DNA of 64,000 bases, taken from the NCBI RefSeq assembly GCF_001039355.2, contig NW_019775891.1:603559-667558 (forward strand), in the 5' to 3' direction. Below are positions 35,312 through 48,088 of the stretch, piece by piece. Both the position numbers and the translations under genes were made by a program. The stretch's first letter is position 1, and every line of letters starts with the position of its first letter. The stretch comes from Lingula anatina. Lineage: Eukaryota > Brachiopoda > Lingulata > Lingulida > Lingulidae. The notes beneath the pieces are model-generated. The model saw only the letters and a list, made by a program, of their open reading frames with translations, was not told where the DNA came from and did no database searches.

Positions 35312-37246
35312 TCAGATCCCCCCCTCGGGGTTCACGTCATCCGCAGCTGTATAATATGCATACGAATACTCGTCATCAAACGGCGCCCATGGGGCCTCAG
35401 CAGCGCCAAGTTCTTGATACTCAGGTCGACCGTCATTGTCCTCGCTCATGGCGGATCCATCGATGTATTCGCTTTTGACAAGAAACATGTAATTGTTAGC
35501 GTGACTCACAGAAGCACCTGTGTTTACCATGGGCTGCTGACTGGATGTGAGATCTGCTGTTCTTCGTTGTTCCTAATAAATATGTTACATTCAAAATGCT
35601 TAAAATAGATATAGATAATAAATATTTAATAAATAACATAATTATGACATAAATATGTAAAACCCTTATTTTCTCATAATTTTACCATTGCAACCACTTC
35701 ATAGTTATTTCCACTTTTAAGTTCCGTACTCAAGTATGATAAAATCAAGAACAAAATCCTTACCTGTGCTTTTCTTGGATTTGATTGAACTGACCTGCAA
35801 CGAGAAAAATATGTACTGTAGCTTAAAGATATCTCTTTTTAAAGTAATTTAAGTAAACGGTCCGTTTCTATTGCACTTTACATAAATGCGACACCCAGGT
35901 GCTTACTATAAGTCAAACCTATCCTAATTGAACATTTTTGTACTTTTTCACAGATTACACATTACCTCTCAGAGCTGTCCTGTTCCCTCTTTGCCATTAC
36001 AAATATAACACACTGTACTACGACAACAGCCGCCAGCGCCACTGATGTCAAGACTCCGGCTACAACCCCGAGAGTGTTATCTGAGTTTGACCAGGGAATT
36101 ATATCGGATATAATTCTCTGGTTTGATGCCCTCCCTGGCGTTGTGGCTGAGGTTGGGTCCACAGAGGTCCCTGAAAGTGTAGCGGAGTTTTTATACCCGA
36201 CATAATGAGGGACATGAACTAGCTACGGATTGGGAATTTTCCTGGTGACTTTGTACTCTTTATCAACTGAGTTCAATTTCTTTCAATTTACTTCAATAGC
36301 CTCACTCGTTTTAAATATATCTAGTTTTTTGAAAAAATAAAGTTATAAACATGAACAGCACATACATATTGTTTCTGGACGCCTCGGTGAAATATAAAAG
36401 TATTCGAATGTCCTTTTTTTTTTTTATAAAAATAAGAATTTATAAATAAAGTTTCTTTTAAACGTGTTTCTTCAATGGGAATATAAAGACGACTTTACAT
36501 TAGTTAAGTATAAATTTGTTTCTAAATTTCGTATCATTGTTTTAGTAGCTTACCAGCAGAAGTATCAGACATCAAACCAGATGTTGTAATGTCAGGTTTG
36601 GAAGTCGTGGTGGGTTTTTGGGAAGTGGGAACAGACGTAGGTATTATTTTCATAGTACTGGTAGTCACGAATGCGGTTAGGGTGGAATTTGAAGTGTTTT
36701 GTGGACAAGTGAGTCGCCTACAGTACTCCACAGGAGAACCACAGCTGCCGTTGGGTGCACGGCTACAGTTGCTAAGTCTCCATCTGCCATTATTGCACAA
36801 ATAATACTGTGTGCAATCTGCAGGATTTGGGGCAAATGCATCCTCTGGCGCACAGTTCTCGTCATAGTATCCACACGGCCAGGAATCTTCATGAAAATAA
36901 ATATATAAACGTAACAGTGATAAAGGCATCGTAAAGTTAATTAAACTTGTTTCACCTTGTACATCTATAGTATTACCTTTTTTCAGTTGTTGTATGTTCA
37001 GCAAAGTAATTATTACTTACTGGAAAACAGTTATTAAATAAGAGGAATATGGCCCTACACTACACATCATTTAGGCATATGTGTACTAGCAACGCAACTC
37101 TATTCAAGAACCAGTACATGTACGGTTATAATCAGTGAATACTATTGGCGAAGACATTTATATGCACTGTAATACTTACTGCTACCTGGCGCCCAATGGT
37201 TCACTATAAAACACAAACAAAGGAGGCCGAGGTGATACACCGACAT
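35312..37246 (-). CDS. Receptor A2: near-copy of A with frameshifted tail
   Basis: Exons 37180-37246, 36554-36886, 35966-36170, 35764-35794 and 35312-35572 have the same lengths and borders as A up to the last exon. The signal peptide is MSVYHLGLLCLCFIVNHW and the domain SWPCGYYDENCAPEDAFAP. In the tail exon a C-run (seven C on the + strand near 35318-35326, against five plus a G in A) shifts the frame, so the protein ends NPEGGI and loses the last stretch that includes the C-terminal tyrosine. This may be a sequencing error in a homopolymer or a real allele. Intergenic identity with A is high, so allelism is favoured over recent duplication. Confidence 0.7.
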
Positions 37247-38145
37247 TATTGTAATATGTTTATGACGGACAAAACACATCGGTAACCGCCATGTTGTCGA
37301 CAGGTAAAAATGTACGAAAAAAAAAAACAACAAGGAAGTAAATTCTTAGGTCAACCCAATAACGTTGAAACTAGACATGAGCCGGGTACTCAACATCTAT
37401 CATATGGTATTTTCTCCCTATACATAGTGAGCATGTGAATGACAGCACCCAGTTCGCTGAGCTCCATTATTGCGTCTCTGCACTGCAGGGGAAGAATAAA
37501 GTTAGCTTTTGGAAACCGGAGTGTGTGCCTCCCTGTCTGCTCATCTATTTACACGAATTAAATATCACGGAATTGTATTGCAACGTTTAAGTACTTAATA
37601 TGATACTAACAAAGCTCCGTAGAAGCAGGTGGATGTGTTTACATGTTTGGTGCTCTGAGACAAGGGGTGGAGGTCATTTGGGAGGATTAGGGATGACCTC
37701 AAAACTTGTGTGACGGTATTATGAGGATGGTTCCTGCTCTGGTAATACCTTTATTCAAACAATATTAAAAATAGAATCGGTGTCAGTTTGTCGATCTGAC
37801 AGATTTGTTCTGAATTTGTGATAACTTTAATGCACAGATGTTTTAATCCCGCAAATAAATGTCAAACACGTGGGTTTGCACTGAACCATTGAAAGACCAT
37901 TACGTCTCTTAATCTTGAAATATTAAATTATGTCGACATGAATCCATACACTTGAGCTTGTTGTATAATACCCATGGCCTGTCATTCGTAAAAGCAAGAG
38001 ACATCTATTTTCCGAAAAAAAAGTTTTCAGAGGATCTGCACCTAAATGTTTTTTAAAGTCGATGTATTTCTTAAAGTCAAGTCTCATTGAATACTTTGAA
38101 GTTTTCATTATCAAATCCTTATGAAGGCTATTGCTGCCTGCGTGG

Positions 38146-40099
38146 CTACTGTAACACATTGGAATACATATGTTGTAACTCATAGACGTCTGATTTATGT
38201 TTCTTGTCCTGTTCTCCTGGTTCTACAGTGGCTTTCCTGCCACCAGCAGAAGCATATGCATATGAATACTCGTCACTAGATGGCGTCTCAGCAGAGCGAA
38301 GTTCTTGATAACCATTTCTATCTTCATTGACCTCGCTCATGGCAGATCCATCGATGTATTCGCTTTTGACAAGAAACATGTAATTGTCACCGTAATTCCT
38401 GGAAGCAGCTGTGTTCGCCATGGGGTACCCTTTGGACGTGAGATCTGTTGTTCTTGCTTGTTCCTGATAAATATTGTATTAGATACTAAAGTAATTAACA
38501 TCTTGAAGCAGGTTGGGAATAGTTATTAGAAAACAGTTTTGGTTATGTTTTCATAGCTAAAAACCCATTTCAATTATTATTTACAAAGCGATTATTAAAA
38601 AAAATGTATTCCTTACCTTTGCTACTGCTTGAATAGATTGATCTGACCTAAAATGCATACAACGGTGGTTTTAAGAAACACATATAGATTAAAAAAACTG
38701 AATAGGTATTTTCATTCTTGTGCCAAATCTATATTTAAACTTTGCTGTAATATGTCACTCGACGATTTAGGGAAGTAATAATATATCAAAATGTATGTAT
38801 GTATGAAAAACATTAAACAGAGACTCCTAAACTCCTGTGGATAATATTCATAAAATGTCTCAGTAGTTTTTTAAAAAATGATCCTTTACCTCTCATTACG
38901 TTTTCTTCTCCTCCACAGAATCACATGCCCCAAACACTGTATGATGTTAAGTAGTGCCAGAGCTACTGATGTCACTATACCGGCTACAGCGCCAGGGGTG
39001 AGAGAATTCTGGGAGACTGGACCCCTTCCGGTGGCTCTGGCTAAGATTGGTTCCGCAGAGGTCACTGAAAGTATAACAGAGTTTTTATATCCGATACAAT
39101 GAGAAACATGACCTTGTTACTGATTTCGAGATAAATAAGTTCAAATTGTTTCATTTTTCTTTAATATCCTCACTCGTTTTTAATGAATGTAGTTTTTCAA
39201 AAATAAAGATATATACATCGTATACATACTTTTGTGGAAGCCTCAGTGAATATATAAGAATTCATTTTTTAAAATCAAATTTTGTAAATCAAGTTTCCCT
39301 TTAACGATTTTTTCCCTTGGAAAATAAACAAGGCATTAAATTAGTTTAAGTATAAATTTGTTTCTGAATTTTGTATCATTGTTTTAATAACTTACCAGCA
39401 GCAGTATCAGACATCAAACCATATGTTGTAATATCAGTGTGGGAAGTGGTAATGGGTCTGGGGTAAGTGGGAACAGACCTGGGTGTTATTTTCATTGTTG
39501 TTACTTCTGATGTTTGGGTGGCCATCGTTGGCGAGATAATTTGTAGACAGGTGACTCGTCTTCAGAAGTCCACTGGAGTACCACAGCTGCCAAGGGATAT
39601 ATTTCTACAGCTATAAAGTGTCCATTTGCTATGCACACACCGATAATACTGTGTGCAATCTGCAGGATCTGGAGCATATACATTTCCCATCGGGCAGCTC
39701 TCATCATGAAATCCACACGTCCAGGCCTCTTTTCATGAAAACAAATAAACGCAAAAGTTATAAAGGCACCGTAAAATATATTAAGCTTATAATTAGTTCA
39801 CCTCATACAACTGCAGTAACTGTTAACCTGTTGCTGTTTGTTCAGCTAAGTAATAAGAGGAATGACCCTGCACTACACATTTAAATTGTATACATGTATG
39901 TACAAGCAACGCAACTCTATTCAAGTACCAGTACATGTACAGTTGCAATCAATGCATGCCGTTGGTGAAATCATACATACTTTACTTATTATATGTGCAG
40001 CTAGTTACATTTATATTCAATGTAATACTTACTGCTTCCGGGCGACCAGTGGTTTACTATAAAACACAAACAAAGAATACCAAGTTGTGACACTGACAT
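38146..40099 (-). pseudogene. Receptor C: paralogue with a stop at a conserved cysteine codon
   Basis: The five exons are all present with good splice borders: 40033-40099, 39396-39728, 38890-39064, 38617-38647 and 38146-38463. The signal exon reads MSVSQLGILCLCFIVNHW. In exon 2 the domain (AWTCGFHDESCPMGN) runs normally to CGTPVDF, where the seventh conserved Cys codon TGT is TGA. There is no indel: the exon is still 333 nt and later exons stay open, with intact span and tail (NYMFL, EYIDG, GYQEL, MYSN). The gene is thus recently disabled, polymorphic, or makes a short secreted fragment of about 77 residues. A single base error cannot be excluded. Confidence 0.7.
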
Positions 40100-41035
40100 T
40101 ATTGTGATATGTTTATGACATACATGACACGTCGGTAACCGCCATGTTATCAACAGGTACAAATATACAAATAAAAACAAGGAAGTAAAAAGAGGTCAAT
40201 TTGATAACGTTGAAACGGGTACTCAACATCTTCATCCATGGTATTTTCTCCCTAAACACAGTGTTCATGTGAATGACTGTACCCAGTTCGCTGAGTTTCG
40301 TTATTGCGTCTCTGCACTGCAGGGGAAAAATTAAGTTTGCCTGTGGAAAAAGGAGCGTGTGCCTCCCTCTCCGCTCTTCTAGATCCACGAATAAAATATC
40401 ACGAAATGGCATTGCAGTGTTTGAGTATACTAACATGTAGGCAGGTGGATGTGTATATATGTATGGTTCACCGAGATAAGGGGTGGAGGTCAGTTGGGGG
40501 GGTGGGGGGTGGGGTGACCGCGGAAGTTCATTGTGTATGGATGTGGGTATTATGAGCATGGTTCTATGTGTCTCATAGCGTCTTTTCACTTTTTTTGCTT
40601 TTTGAAAACGAATGCACCCCCTCAACTATCCCCTACAAAATACCTGCTCAGGTCATAAAATACCTTTATTTAAACAATAACAAAAATAGAATCGGTTTCA
40701 GTTGGTCGACCTGACAGATTTGTTCTGAATTTCTGATAATTGCTCTGCACAGATGAATTAATCTCGCAAATAAATGTCAAACATGTGACCAGTGGTATTT
40801 GTTCTGAACCATTGAACGATTTCATAATCTTGAAATATTAAATTATGTCGACATGAATCCATACACTTGTTGTATAATACACATGGCCTGTCATTCGTAA
40901 AAGCTAGAAACATCTATTTTCCGAAAAAAAGTTTTCAGAGGATCTGCACTTAAATGTTATTTAAAGTCAAGTCTCATTATATCATTTGAATTTCTCATTA
41001 TCAATTTCTTATGAAGGTTATTGCTGCCTGTGTGG

Positions 41036-43073
41036 CTACTGTAACCCATTGGAATACATATGTTGTAACTCATAGACGTCTGATTTATGTTTCTTGTCCT
41101 GTTCTCCTGGTTCTACAGTGGCTTTCCTGCCACCAGCAGAAGCATATGCATATGAATACTCGTCACTAGATGGCGTTTCAGCAGAGCGAAGTTCTTGATA
41201 ACCATTTCTATCTTCATTGCTGTCGCTTGTGGCTGATCCATCGATGTATTCGCTTTTGACAAGAAACATGTAATTGTCACCGTAATTCCTGGAAGCAGCT
41301 GTGTTTGCCATGGGTTGCTTATTGGATGTGAAATCGGTTGTAGTTGTTTGTTCCTGATAAATGATATATGAAATATTTGTGTAATTAAGATATTGAAATA
41401 GGTTGGGCTTAATAATCAGAAAACAACTTGAATTGTTTTCTTTTCTAAAAACTCTTTTTACTATTAATAGTTATTGACTAGGCCTCGTTCCTGTGAGGAA
41501 TACGCATTTAGGAAATAGAATTTAGAAACCAGAAAAAATATCTTGAATCTTACCTTTCCTACTGACTGGATTGATAGATCTGACCTAAATTGAATACAAC
41601 GGTGGATTCAATAAACACCCTAACACCAATTTAAGAGAATAGTTTTTTGTTTCATTCCAAACACAATTACACTTTACTATTATATGTAACTCATTGCTAT
41701 AAGAGAGCATAAAATAACAAATGTATGAATGAAATACGTTGGATATAGAATCCTAAAATACTGTAGGCAATACTCCTAAAATACAGTAGTTATTTAAAAA
41801 CGCTTCTTCACCTGTCAGTACGTTTAGTTCTCCGCCACAGAATCACAAGCAGCACACTCTGTATAAGGTTAAGTATTGCCAGCGCCACAGATGTCACGAT
41901 ACCAGCTACAACACCAGGGGTACATGTAAGTGAATTTCCTGAAACTGACCCGCTTCTGGGCTCTGTCGTTGAGGTTGGTTCCGTAAAAATCACTGAAAGT
42001 ATATGGAGATTTTATACCTGACACAATGTGGACCCAGGAACTTGCGAGATATGACGTTGTATGTTATTTTCATCTCCACAGAGAAAGTCACTTCCAGTTT
42101 TCCTGAATGTATAAAATTTCGTTTCAAACAATTTTTTTTAATCTGAATTGAATAACCATGTATATGTATGCTTGAAGTTATAATAAAGTTTAGAATTATT
42201 ATTGAAATTTGAATTTAGAATCACTATTCAAAATGATGCTTAAAATATGTTATAACACGCTCCGTCGGTGACAAAGTAAGTAAGAAATATTGCAACGCAG
42301 GATAAAAAAGTTTAAGTAAAGTTTAAGTATGCTTGCATTTATTAAGCTTGCCAATATTATTGTAATAACTTACCAGCATCAGTATCAGACGCCACACCAT
42401 TTGTTGTAATAGGACTGGTAAAGGTGTGTTGGTATTTGGGGCTAGGCCTTTCAGTATGTATTGTTTCAGTAGTTCTTGTCATTAAAGATTCACTCGATGA
42501 TATGGTAGACATCGTCGACGAAGTGGTTTCTGGGCAAGTAACTCGTCTACAGTATTCCACTGGAATACCGCAGCTGGTAGGGGATATATTGCTACAGTTA
42601 TAAAAACTCCATTTGTTATGCACGCACCGATAATACTGTGTGCAATCTGTAGGGTTTGGAGCAAGTGCATCTCCTCCTGGACAGTTCTCGTCATAATATC
42701 CACACGGCCAGGCCTCTTTTCACGAAAACAAATAAACGCAACAGTGATAAAGGCACCGTAAAATATATTAAGTTTAATTAGTTCACCTCATACAACTACA
42801 GTAACTGTTTGCCTGTTGTTGTTTGTTCAGCTAAGTAATAAGAGGAATATGGCCCTGCACTATACATCATGAACTAGCAACGTAACGTTATTCAAGTACA
42901 TGTACCAGCACATGTACGGTTAAAATCAATGTATACCATTGGCGAAGTCATACATGCTGTATTTACGTGTACAGCTAGTCACATTTATATACAGTGTAAT
43001 ACTTACTGCTTCCTGGTGTCCAGTGGTTCACTATAAAACACAAACAAAGGAGGCCGAGGTGATAAACTGACAT
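41036..43073 (-). CDS. Receptor D: chitin-binding-like type I membrane protein
   Basis: Exons 43007-43073, 42374-42715, 41812-41992, 41554-41584 and 41036-41353 give 312 residues. The signal peptide is MSVYHLGLLCLCFIVNHW. The eight-cysteine domain is intact (AWPCGYYDENCPGGDALAP, DCTQYYRC, CGIPVEYCRRVTC). The stalk is longer and differs from A and B in sequence. The span is GVVAGIVTSVALAILNLI with WRRTKR after it. The tail is almost the same as in C but has SATSDSNED where C has SAMSEVNED. Upstream lies the shared unit at 43.1-44.5 kb. Confidence 0.8.
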
Positions 43074-43119
43074 TATTGTAATATGTTTATGACATACATG
43101 ACACGTCGGTAACCGCCAT

Positions 43120-44475
43120 GTTAACAACAGGTGCAAAAAACAAGGAAGTAAATTCTAAGGTCAATTCGATAACGTTGAAACTTGACATGAGCCGGGTTCT
43201 CAACATCTTCAACCATGGTACTTTCTCCTTTAATATAGTGTTCATGTGAATGACCGCATCCAGTTCGCCGAGCTCAATTACTGCACTACAGGAGAATTAC
43301 TAAATCAAGTTTCTTTTGGAAAAAGGAGCGTGTGCCCCCCTCTCCGCTCTTCTAGATCCGCGAATAAAATATCACGAAATGGTACTGCAATGTTTCAGTA
43401 CAGAGACAGGGGGATGCGTAGACATGCATGGTGCACTGGGACATGGGGTGGAGGTCAGTTGGGGTGGGTGGGGGAGGGGGAATGACCCCAGAAGTTCATC
43501 GTGCATGGGTGTGGGTATTATGAGCATGGTTCTATGCGTCTCATGACATCTTTTCACCCCCTCCGCGTTCCTATGCAAAATACCTGCTCTGATCATAAAA
43601 TACTTTTATTTAAACAAAAAAACTGAAACTGAATCAAGAACTCTGCATTTTCCACGCCGACAGAACTGTTGACCCCCATGCTGATGCAGTTGCAGAGGAA
43701 AGGCGCTGCCAGAGCAACCCAAGCCAACTCTCCGTATCTTCGTTTTCAGACTCATAATCACATTCAGCGTCCTTGTTAAATATATTGAGGCGTTGGATCA
43801 TCGCTGCGCTGGAGCGATGCTGAAGGTTGCAGATGAGGCATAGCGTTGTGTGAAGACGAAGCACACTTCAAGCTGTCTGTGGGAAGAATGACGGCGACGT
43901 CTATTATATGGGCTAGATGCTGAGTTTACAAATGTAGGACTTGTCAGCGACAGTTCACTCAGCAGTTTTTTTCAGCGACAGCTGTCTTCTCAGCGGCCCT
44001 CGGCGACAGCGGTCTTCTCTGCAGCGGCCCTCTATGACAGCGGTCTTCTGAGAGATCCTGTAGCCAGACGATTGGTGGAGGTATGTCTAAACTCTCATTA
44101 AACCAGTGGATGACTGTACTCAAACAAGCCAGGTTCCAAGCAATGGTGAAATTATATTGAAAGGAACTTGTTTCCACGTTATAATTGCACTACAGACATG
44201 TAAAACTAAAAGGCACTAATATCCGACAAGTATATTATGGACGCATTCAGATTCGCACGTGGTACTAGCTTGTTCGATCCAACTCTGCGTGGGATTCTCG
44301 CTTAAGTACCATCGGTGGGATCACCTTTATCAGCACAGGATACTTAATCACCCGTAACTCCTCAAGAAGGCCTGTTAGACAATTAAGTTTAATACACTGA
44401 TTGCACTTGAAGGAGAATCTCTCGCACAGTTGGACTGACCCAGCTTTTGCAATGTGTAAATCCGATGTGTATAGT
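43120..44475. repeat. Shared unit U, copy 2 (upstream of receptor D)
   Basis: Same unit, with a frame break in the 90-codon piece (an insertion TATA near 43785). It continues to the right into unique sequence from about 44476, so this copy shows the natural boundary that the other two lose at contig ends. Confidence 0.55.
43973..44052. repeat. Minisatellite, short copy
   Basis: Two CAGCGGCCCTC units, same family as 30273-30410. Confidence 0.7.
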
Positions 44476-45600
44476 CTAAATAACTCCTAGCTGCGTATTA
44501 ATACAGCTGGGAATCTAGGTCAGAGAGGGGCAGCAAATGCAAGGGAGCACATGCCCATTTGACAAATTTTCATGCAGTACTTATTAACTGGCGAAAGCTG
44601 ACTTTGTTAAAAGTGTGTAGAATCAAATGTTGTGTAGGGAGTCCAAGAGCAACCTAAGAGCTGACAAACAAACGGTAATGCAACGAGAAGCACCTAAACT
44701 GGTTTATATTGCCTTTTTTTTTTATAAAAAATACTCACGTCTCAGTTTTTAAGAGAAAAAGAGATAATTAACCATTCCCATCTAGAGCCCACATCAATTT
44801 ATTGTTACAAACTTAAACATGCCCTTTTGAGAAGGAATGCAATTAGCTTATTAGAGGTTAAATAAACGAATAAGGCATAAAATTGGAAATTTTAGCTGAA
44901 AACTGCATACTTTTTTTACAATCCCTCTCATAGTCCAGTATATAGGAAACTTGACTTGAAACTACTTTATCGCCATTGTTTATAATTTATTTCAAAGAGG
45001 TTTTGCGGGATTTGGAAGCTAGTGGAGTCGGAAATGAGGGCAGATTAGCCTGTGCGGAGCGGCGACGTATAACAGCTCAGATAATTTATCCATGGATGCT
45101 TTTTTGGTTGTTCTTTCATAAATTCCGGCGAATATCTGTCTGTTCAACCGTACGAATTCATTATGTTGTGCGTGTCAATAATACATTGCTTTCAGTGTAA
45201 GACGATAATCCTTAAATTTCAACATCGACGCACAGATGGTTTAACACTTACGCGGTTTCTTAAACGTTTTGTAATTTCGAATGACATCACACATGTCGCA
45301 AGTCTTGTTTTTATCTAACGCTGATGATCCCCAATCCATTTACTGCTTTGGAGTCTCCTCGATAACGACCTTCATGTTGAAAAAATCTGGGGCAATTTTC
45401 CTCAAGCCGACAGAATCATCGCAACTATATTTCCGTTCTTGTAATACTTGTGCATTACCTAGACATATTCATGTGGTTAAGGCGTGGCCCAAGCGTCCAT
45501 GTACAGAATATTAAAGACTCGGGGTGTGCTTTTTCATAGTACAAATATATTCAAAACAAATGTGTTCACAGCTATATGCTAAACCTTCGTCTTTATGTTT
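44476..45600. other. Intergenic, no gene seen
   Basis: Between shared unit U copy 2 and the GT31 relic. Short open frames at 44976-45200 and 45281-45514 have no recognisable domain and no splice-bounded pattern. Confidence 0.5.
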
Positions 45601-45860
45601 ACATCTTCCATAAAAATACTAGAAAAACTAGTCTGTGAAATGGTGTTCCCATAACAACCGCTTATAGACGTTTAATGATGTCATATGAGAGGAAAGATGC
45701 GATTCCTCTTGTGTCTGAAAGTTTTTACTGCGGGTATAGAACAATGTTCTCCTACCCAACTAAGCACGACAATATCTTTCAATGTATAATTTTTGTATGT
45801 GTCCAATAAATACATCTTAATAAGCTCTCCAAACTGGCTGTTTTCTTTTACCATTCCTCA
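45601..45860 (-). pseudogene. Relic of a second GT31 gene
   Basis: The + strand pieces ACATCTTCCATAAAAATAC, GATGCGATTCCTCTTGTGTC, CAATGTATAATTTTTGTATG and CTCCAAACTGGCTGTTTTCT follow, in the same order, pieces of the intact gene at 46050-46470 (ACATCTTCCATGAAAAGGTG, GATGCGAATCCAGCC, CAATGTGTAATTCTTGTACG, CTCCAAACTGCTCGCTTTCT). Large internal deletions and stops make it non-functional. It shows that the glycosyltransferase gene was once tandemly duplicated. Confidence 0.6.
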
Positions 45861-45870
45861 CTCTTGTATT

Positions 45871-46866
45871 TCAATGTGTGCAGGCTTTATCTTCGTCTTT
45901 ATAAAGGTCACAAATCCTCGCATTAGGTTTTTTGTGAATTGCCAACATATTACGCACACGGCAAAGATCACTGAAGTTAAAACGTCGTGATTCACTCATA
46001 AAGGCCGAATTATGTTCAAGTCTGACGTGATTTTCATGTGCCAGGACAGATAAAAAGACATCTTCCATGAAAAGGTGTTTCCATAACGACGCTGCGTGAA
46101 GAAGTTCGATGACGTCGTAGGAAAGAAGCGATGCGAATCCAGCCACATAAGGTGGGTATTTCCTGTCACTGTACTCCTCTCGGGTCTGGAAGTACTTACT
46201 GCGTGAATTGCGACGTACAGGTCCATTACCATAAAGAAAACCAACAAATAGTTTCCCAGAATTATTGGCCGGAAGACGTGTCAGGTACCGTATGACGCCT
46301 CTATAGTTAACGGTGACGTCATGTCCACATTTTACGACAAAACGAGTCCTAGGACAGTACTCTGCTACCCAGCGAAGGGCGAGAATAGATTTCAATGTGT
46401 AATTCTTGTACGTGTCAACAAAATCGACTTTAACTAGATCTCCAAACTGCTCGCTTTCTTTTACGATTTTTTCCTCAACGTGTGGCAATTTTGAATTCCC
46501 TACAAAGAAGACGGTTTTAATTGGTTGCCCCAAGTATTCCGGAACACTTCCACAAGTTTTTCTAAACGTCAGTCTGGACTGAAAATCTCGAGGATCAGAT
46601 ATAACTAGGACAAGTAGAAACGGTCCCTCGTCCACTCTACAAGGGGCACCAAAAATGTACGGATACCTTTTGATATGATACCACAGGTATGGTTTCTTCT
46701 GTAGCTTTTCCTCACAAACTGACTCTGGAACTAAACAATCGGGTTGCTTTTCCTGTTTGGATATGTGACGCCTTTTCTTGTTCAGGATAATGGTGAAAAT
46801 TACCATCAGAATGAGCACAGCCGCACTGGCTATGAAGAAAACGAAGCCCAGCCCTTTTTTCGCCAT
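45871..46866 (-). CDS. GT31 beta-1,3-galactosyltransferase-like enzyme with altered DxD motif
   Basis: Single open exon of 331 residues from the ATG at 46866 (MAKKGLGFVFF); the frame opens slightly further upstream but not with ATG. It is a type II Golgi protein: a membrane anchor at about residues 8-28, then a basic stem. GT31 features: FLLVLVISDPRDFQSRLTFR (usual R..IR.TW), TVFFVG, KESEQFGDLVKVDFVDTYKN, YTLKSILALRWVAEYC, KYPPYVAGFASLLSYDV and MEDVFLSVLA. The metal-binding DDD is replaced: KCGHDVTVN where the family has KTDDDVFVN. Length is normal for the family. An AATACAG just before the start may be an acceptor after a 5' UTR intron. It sits between receptors D and E on the same strand. 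Confidence 0.85.
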   Translation of the reverse strand: MAKKGLGFVFFIASAAVLILMVIFTIILNKKRRHISKQEKQPDCLVPESVCEEKLQKKPYLWYHIKRYPYIFGAPCRVDEGPFLLVLVISDPRDFQSRLTFRKTCGSVPEYLGQPIKTVFFVGNSKLPHVEEKIVKESEQFGDLVKVDFVDTYKNYTLKSILALRWVAEYCPRTRFVVKCGHDVTVNYRGVIRYLTRLPANNSGKLFVGFLYGNGPVRRNSRSKYFQTREEYSDRKYPPYVAGFASLLSYDVIELLHAASLWKHLFMEDVFLSVLAHENHVRLEHNSAFMSESRRFNFSDLCRVRNMLAIHKKPNARICDLYKDEDKACTH

Positions 46867-47368
46867 GACATCCACTCCGCTGTATTAAAACGGACGTATA
46901 GAGATTTATAAATAAATAAACAATACAAAAATGTCGATCACTTCAATGAACCACCATTACCCATGACAATTTCACGAATAATTCAAGACTTGGGAGTGCT
47001 TTCCACATATTTTGGATAATATTCGTATGTAACAGCTTGCTAGGGGCATGCAGGACAGCCTAGTGATACATTCTTGATATTATACAAAACATTCCTGAGC
47101 AAAAAGCTTGAGGATACGAAAAATTGTTATTTTCCTTCTTAGAAAATGGAATAGAAAAACAGAAAAGGAAAATGTTCTCCAGGAGTTTCAAGTGCCTAGG
47201 GAGCAAGTGCATTATCTCGAAAAAGCATTTTGAGTATGATCGATATCTTTAATTTAATGATAAATTTGACAATATGCACCTTGTTTATATCGGTAAATCG
47301 CGACACAGCACAGATATCGTTTATATATATATGTGTGTTTGTGTGTGTGTGTGGGGGGGGGGGGGGGA
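46867..47368. other. Upstream of the GT31 gene
   Basis: A possible 5' UTR acceptor (AATACAG) lies close to the start codon at 46866. Otherwise AT-rich intergenic DNA. Confidence 0.45.
47337..47368. repeat. (GT)n plus poly-G
   Basis: GTGTGTGTGTG followed by about 14 G. Similar G-runs occur near 3410, 10600 and 50456. Confidence 0.85.
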
Positions 47369-47960
47369 GCCCAAAAGTTTATCTTGTATGGATGAAGGTA
47401 TTGTGACTTTGGTTCTTTGTGTCTCTTAGCGTCTTTTCACTTTATTTGCTTTTTGTAAGCGAGCGCACCCCATCCGCAATCCTCTACAAAATTCCTGCTC
47501 TGGTCAAAAATACCTTTAAACAATAAACAAGTAAAAATAAATTGGGTATCAGTTGATCGATCTGACGCAATTGTTCTGAATTTGTGTTACATGTTAGTGA
47601 ATTAATCCCGCATATACATGTATATATCAAGCAAGAGACCAGTGGTACATTTTCTGAACCAATTGAACGTCTCTTAATAATCTTTAATTTTTCTTTTAAC
47701 AGGGTAATACTAGTATACCTGTAAGAATTAATATAACCTTTTTACGTAATATTTGAATAGATAGATTTATGTTCGACATTACGGCGAAATATTAGATTAT
47801 CTCGACATGAATCCTAATACTCTTAAAAAACACTTCATTTAAATACCACTTTTCCTTCCTTATCACAAATTTTATTCTAAATCATTTCTATCGGTAAAAT
47901 GGAAAAGCTGACGGGCTTGTTTGACAATAACCACGGCCTGTCATCTAGAGACGTCTATTT
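47369..47960. repeat. Shared 3' flank of receptor E
   Basis: Collinear with 51439 to about 52250 (downstream of F), for example AGCGAGCGCA, CCTGCTCTGGTCA and GTTAGTGAATTAATCCCGCA in both. It records duplication of gene plus flank. No gene is seen in it. Confidence 0.6.
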
Positions 47961-48088
47961 AAAAAAGTTTTAAGATGATCTGCACAAAATGATTTAAAAA
48001 TAAATGTATTTTTTAAATTAAGTCTCATTATAACTTCTTTGAAATGTTCATTATCAAATTCTTATGACAGTTACTTCTGCCAGCATGG

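Larger units (their letters stand above)
30843..40120. repeat. Long duplicated block, right copy (channel 3' end, receptors A2 and C)
   Basis: Counterpart of 19269-29420 at an initial offset of 11574. It differs by a rearranged segment near 35100-35228, by homopolymer lengths, and by the absence of the (TA)n run. Confidence 0.8.
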
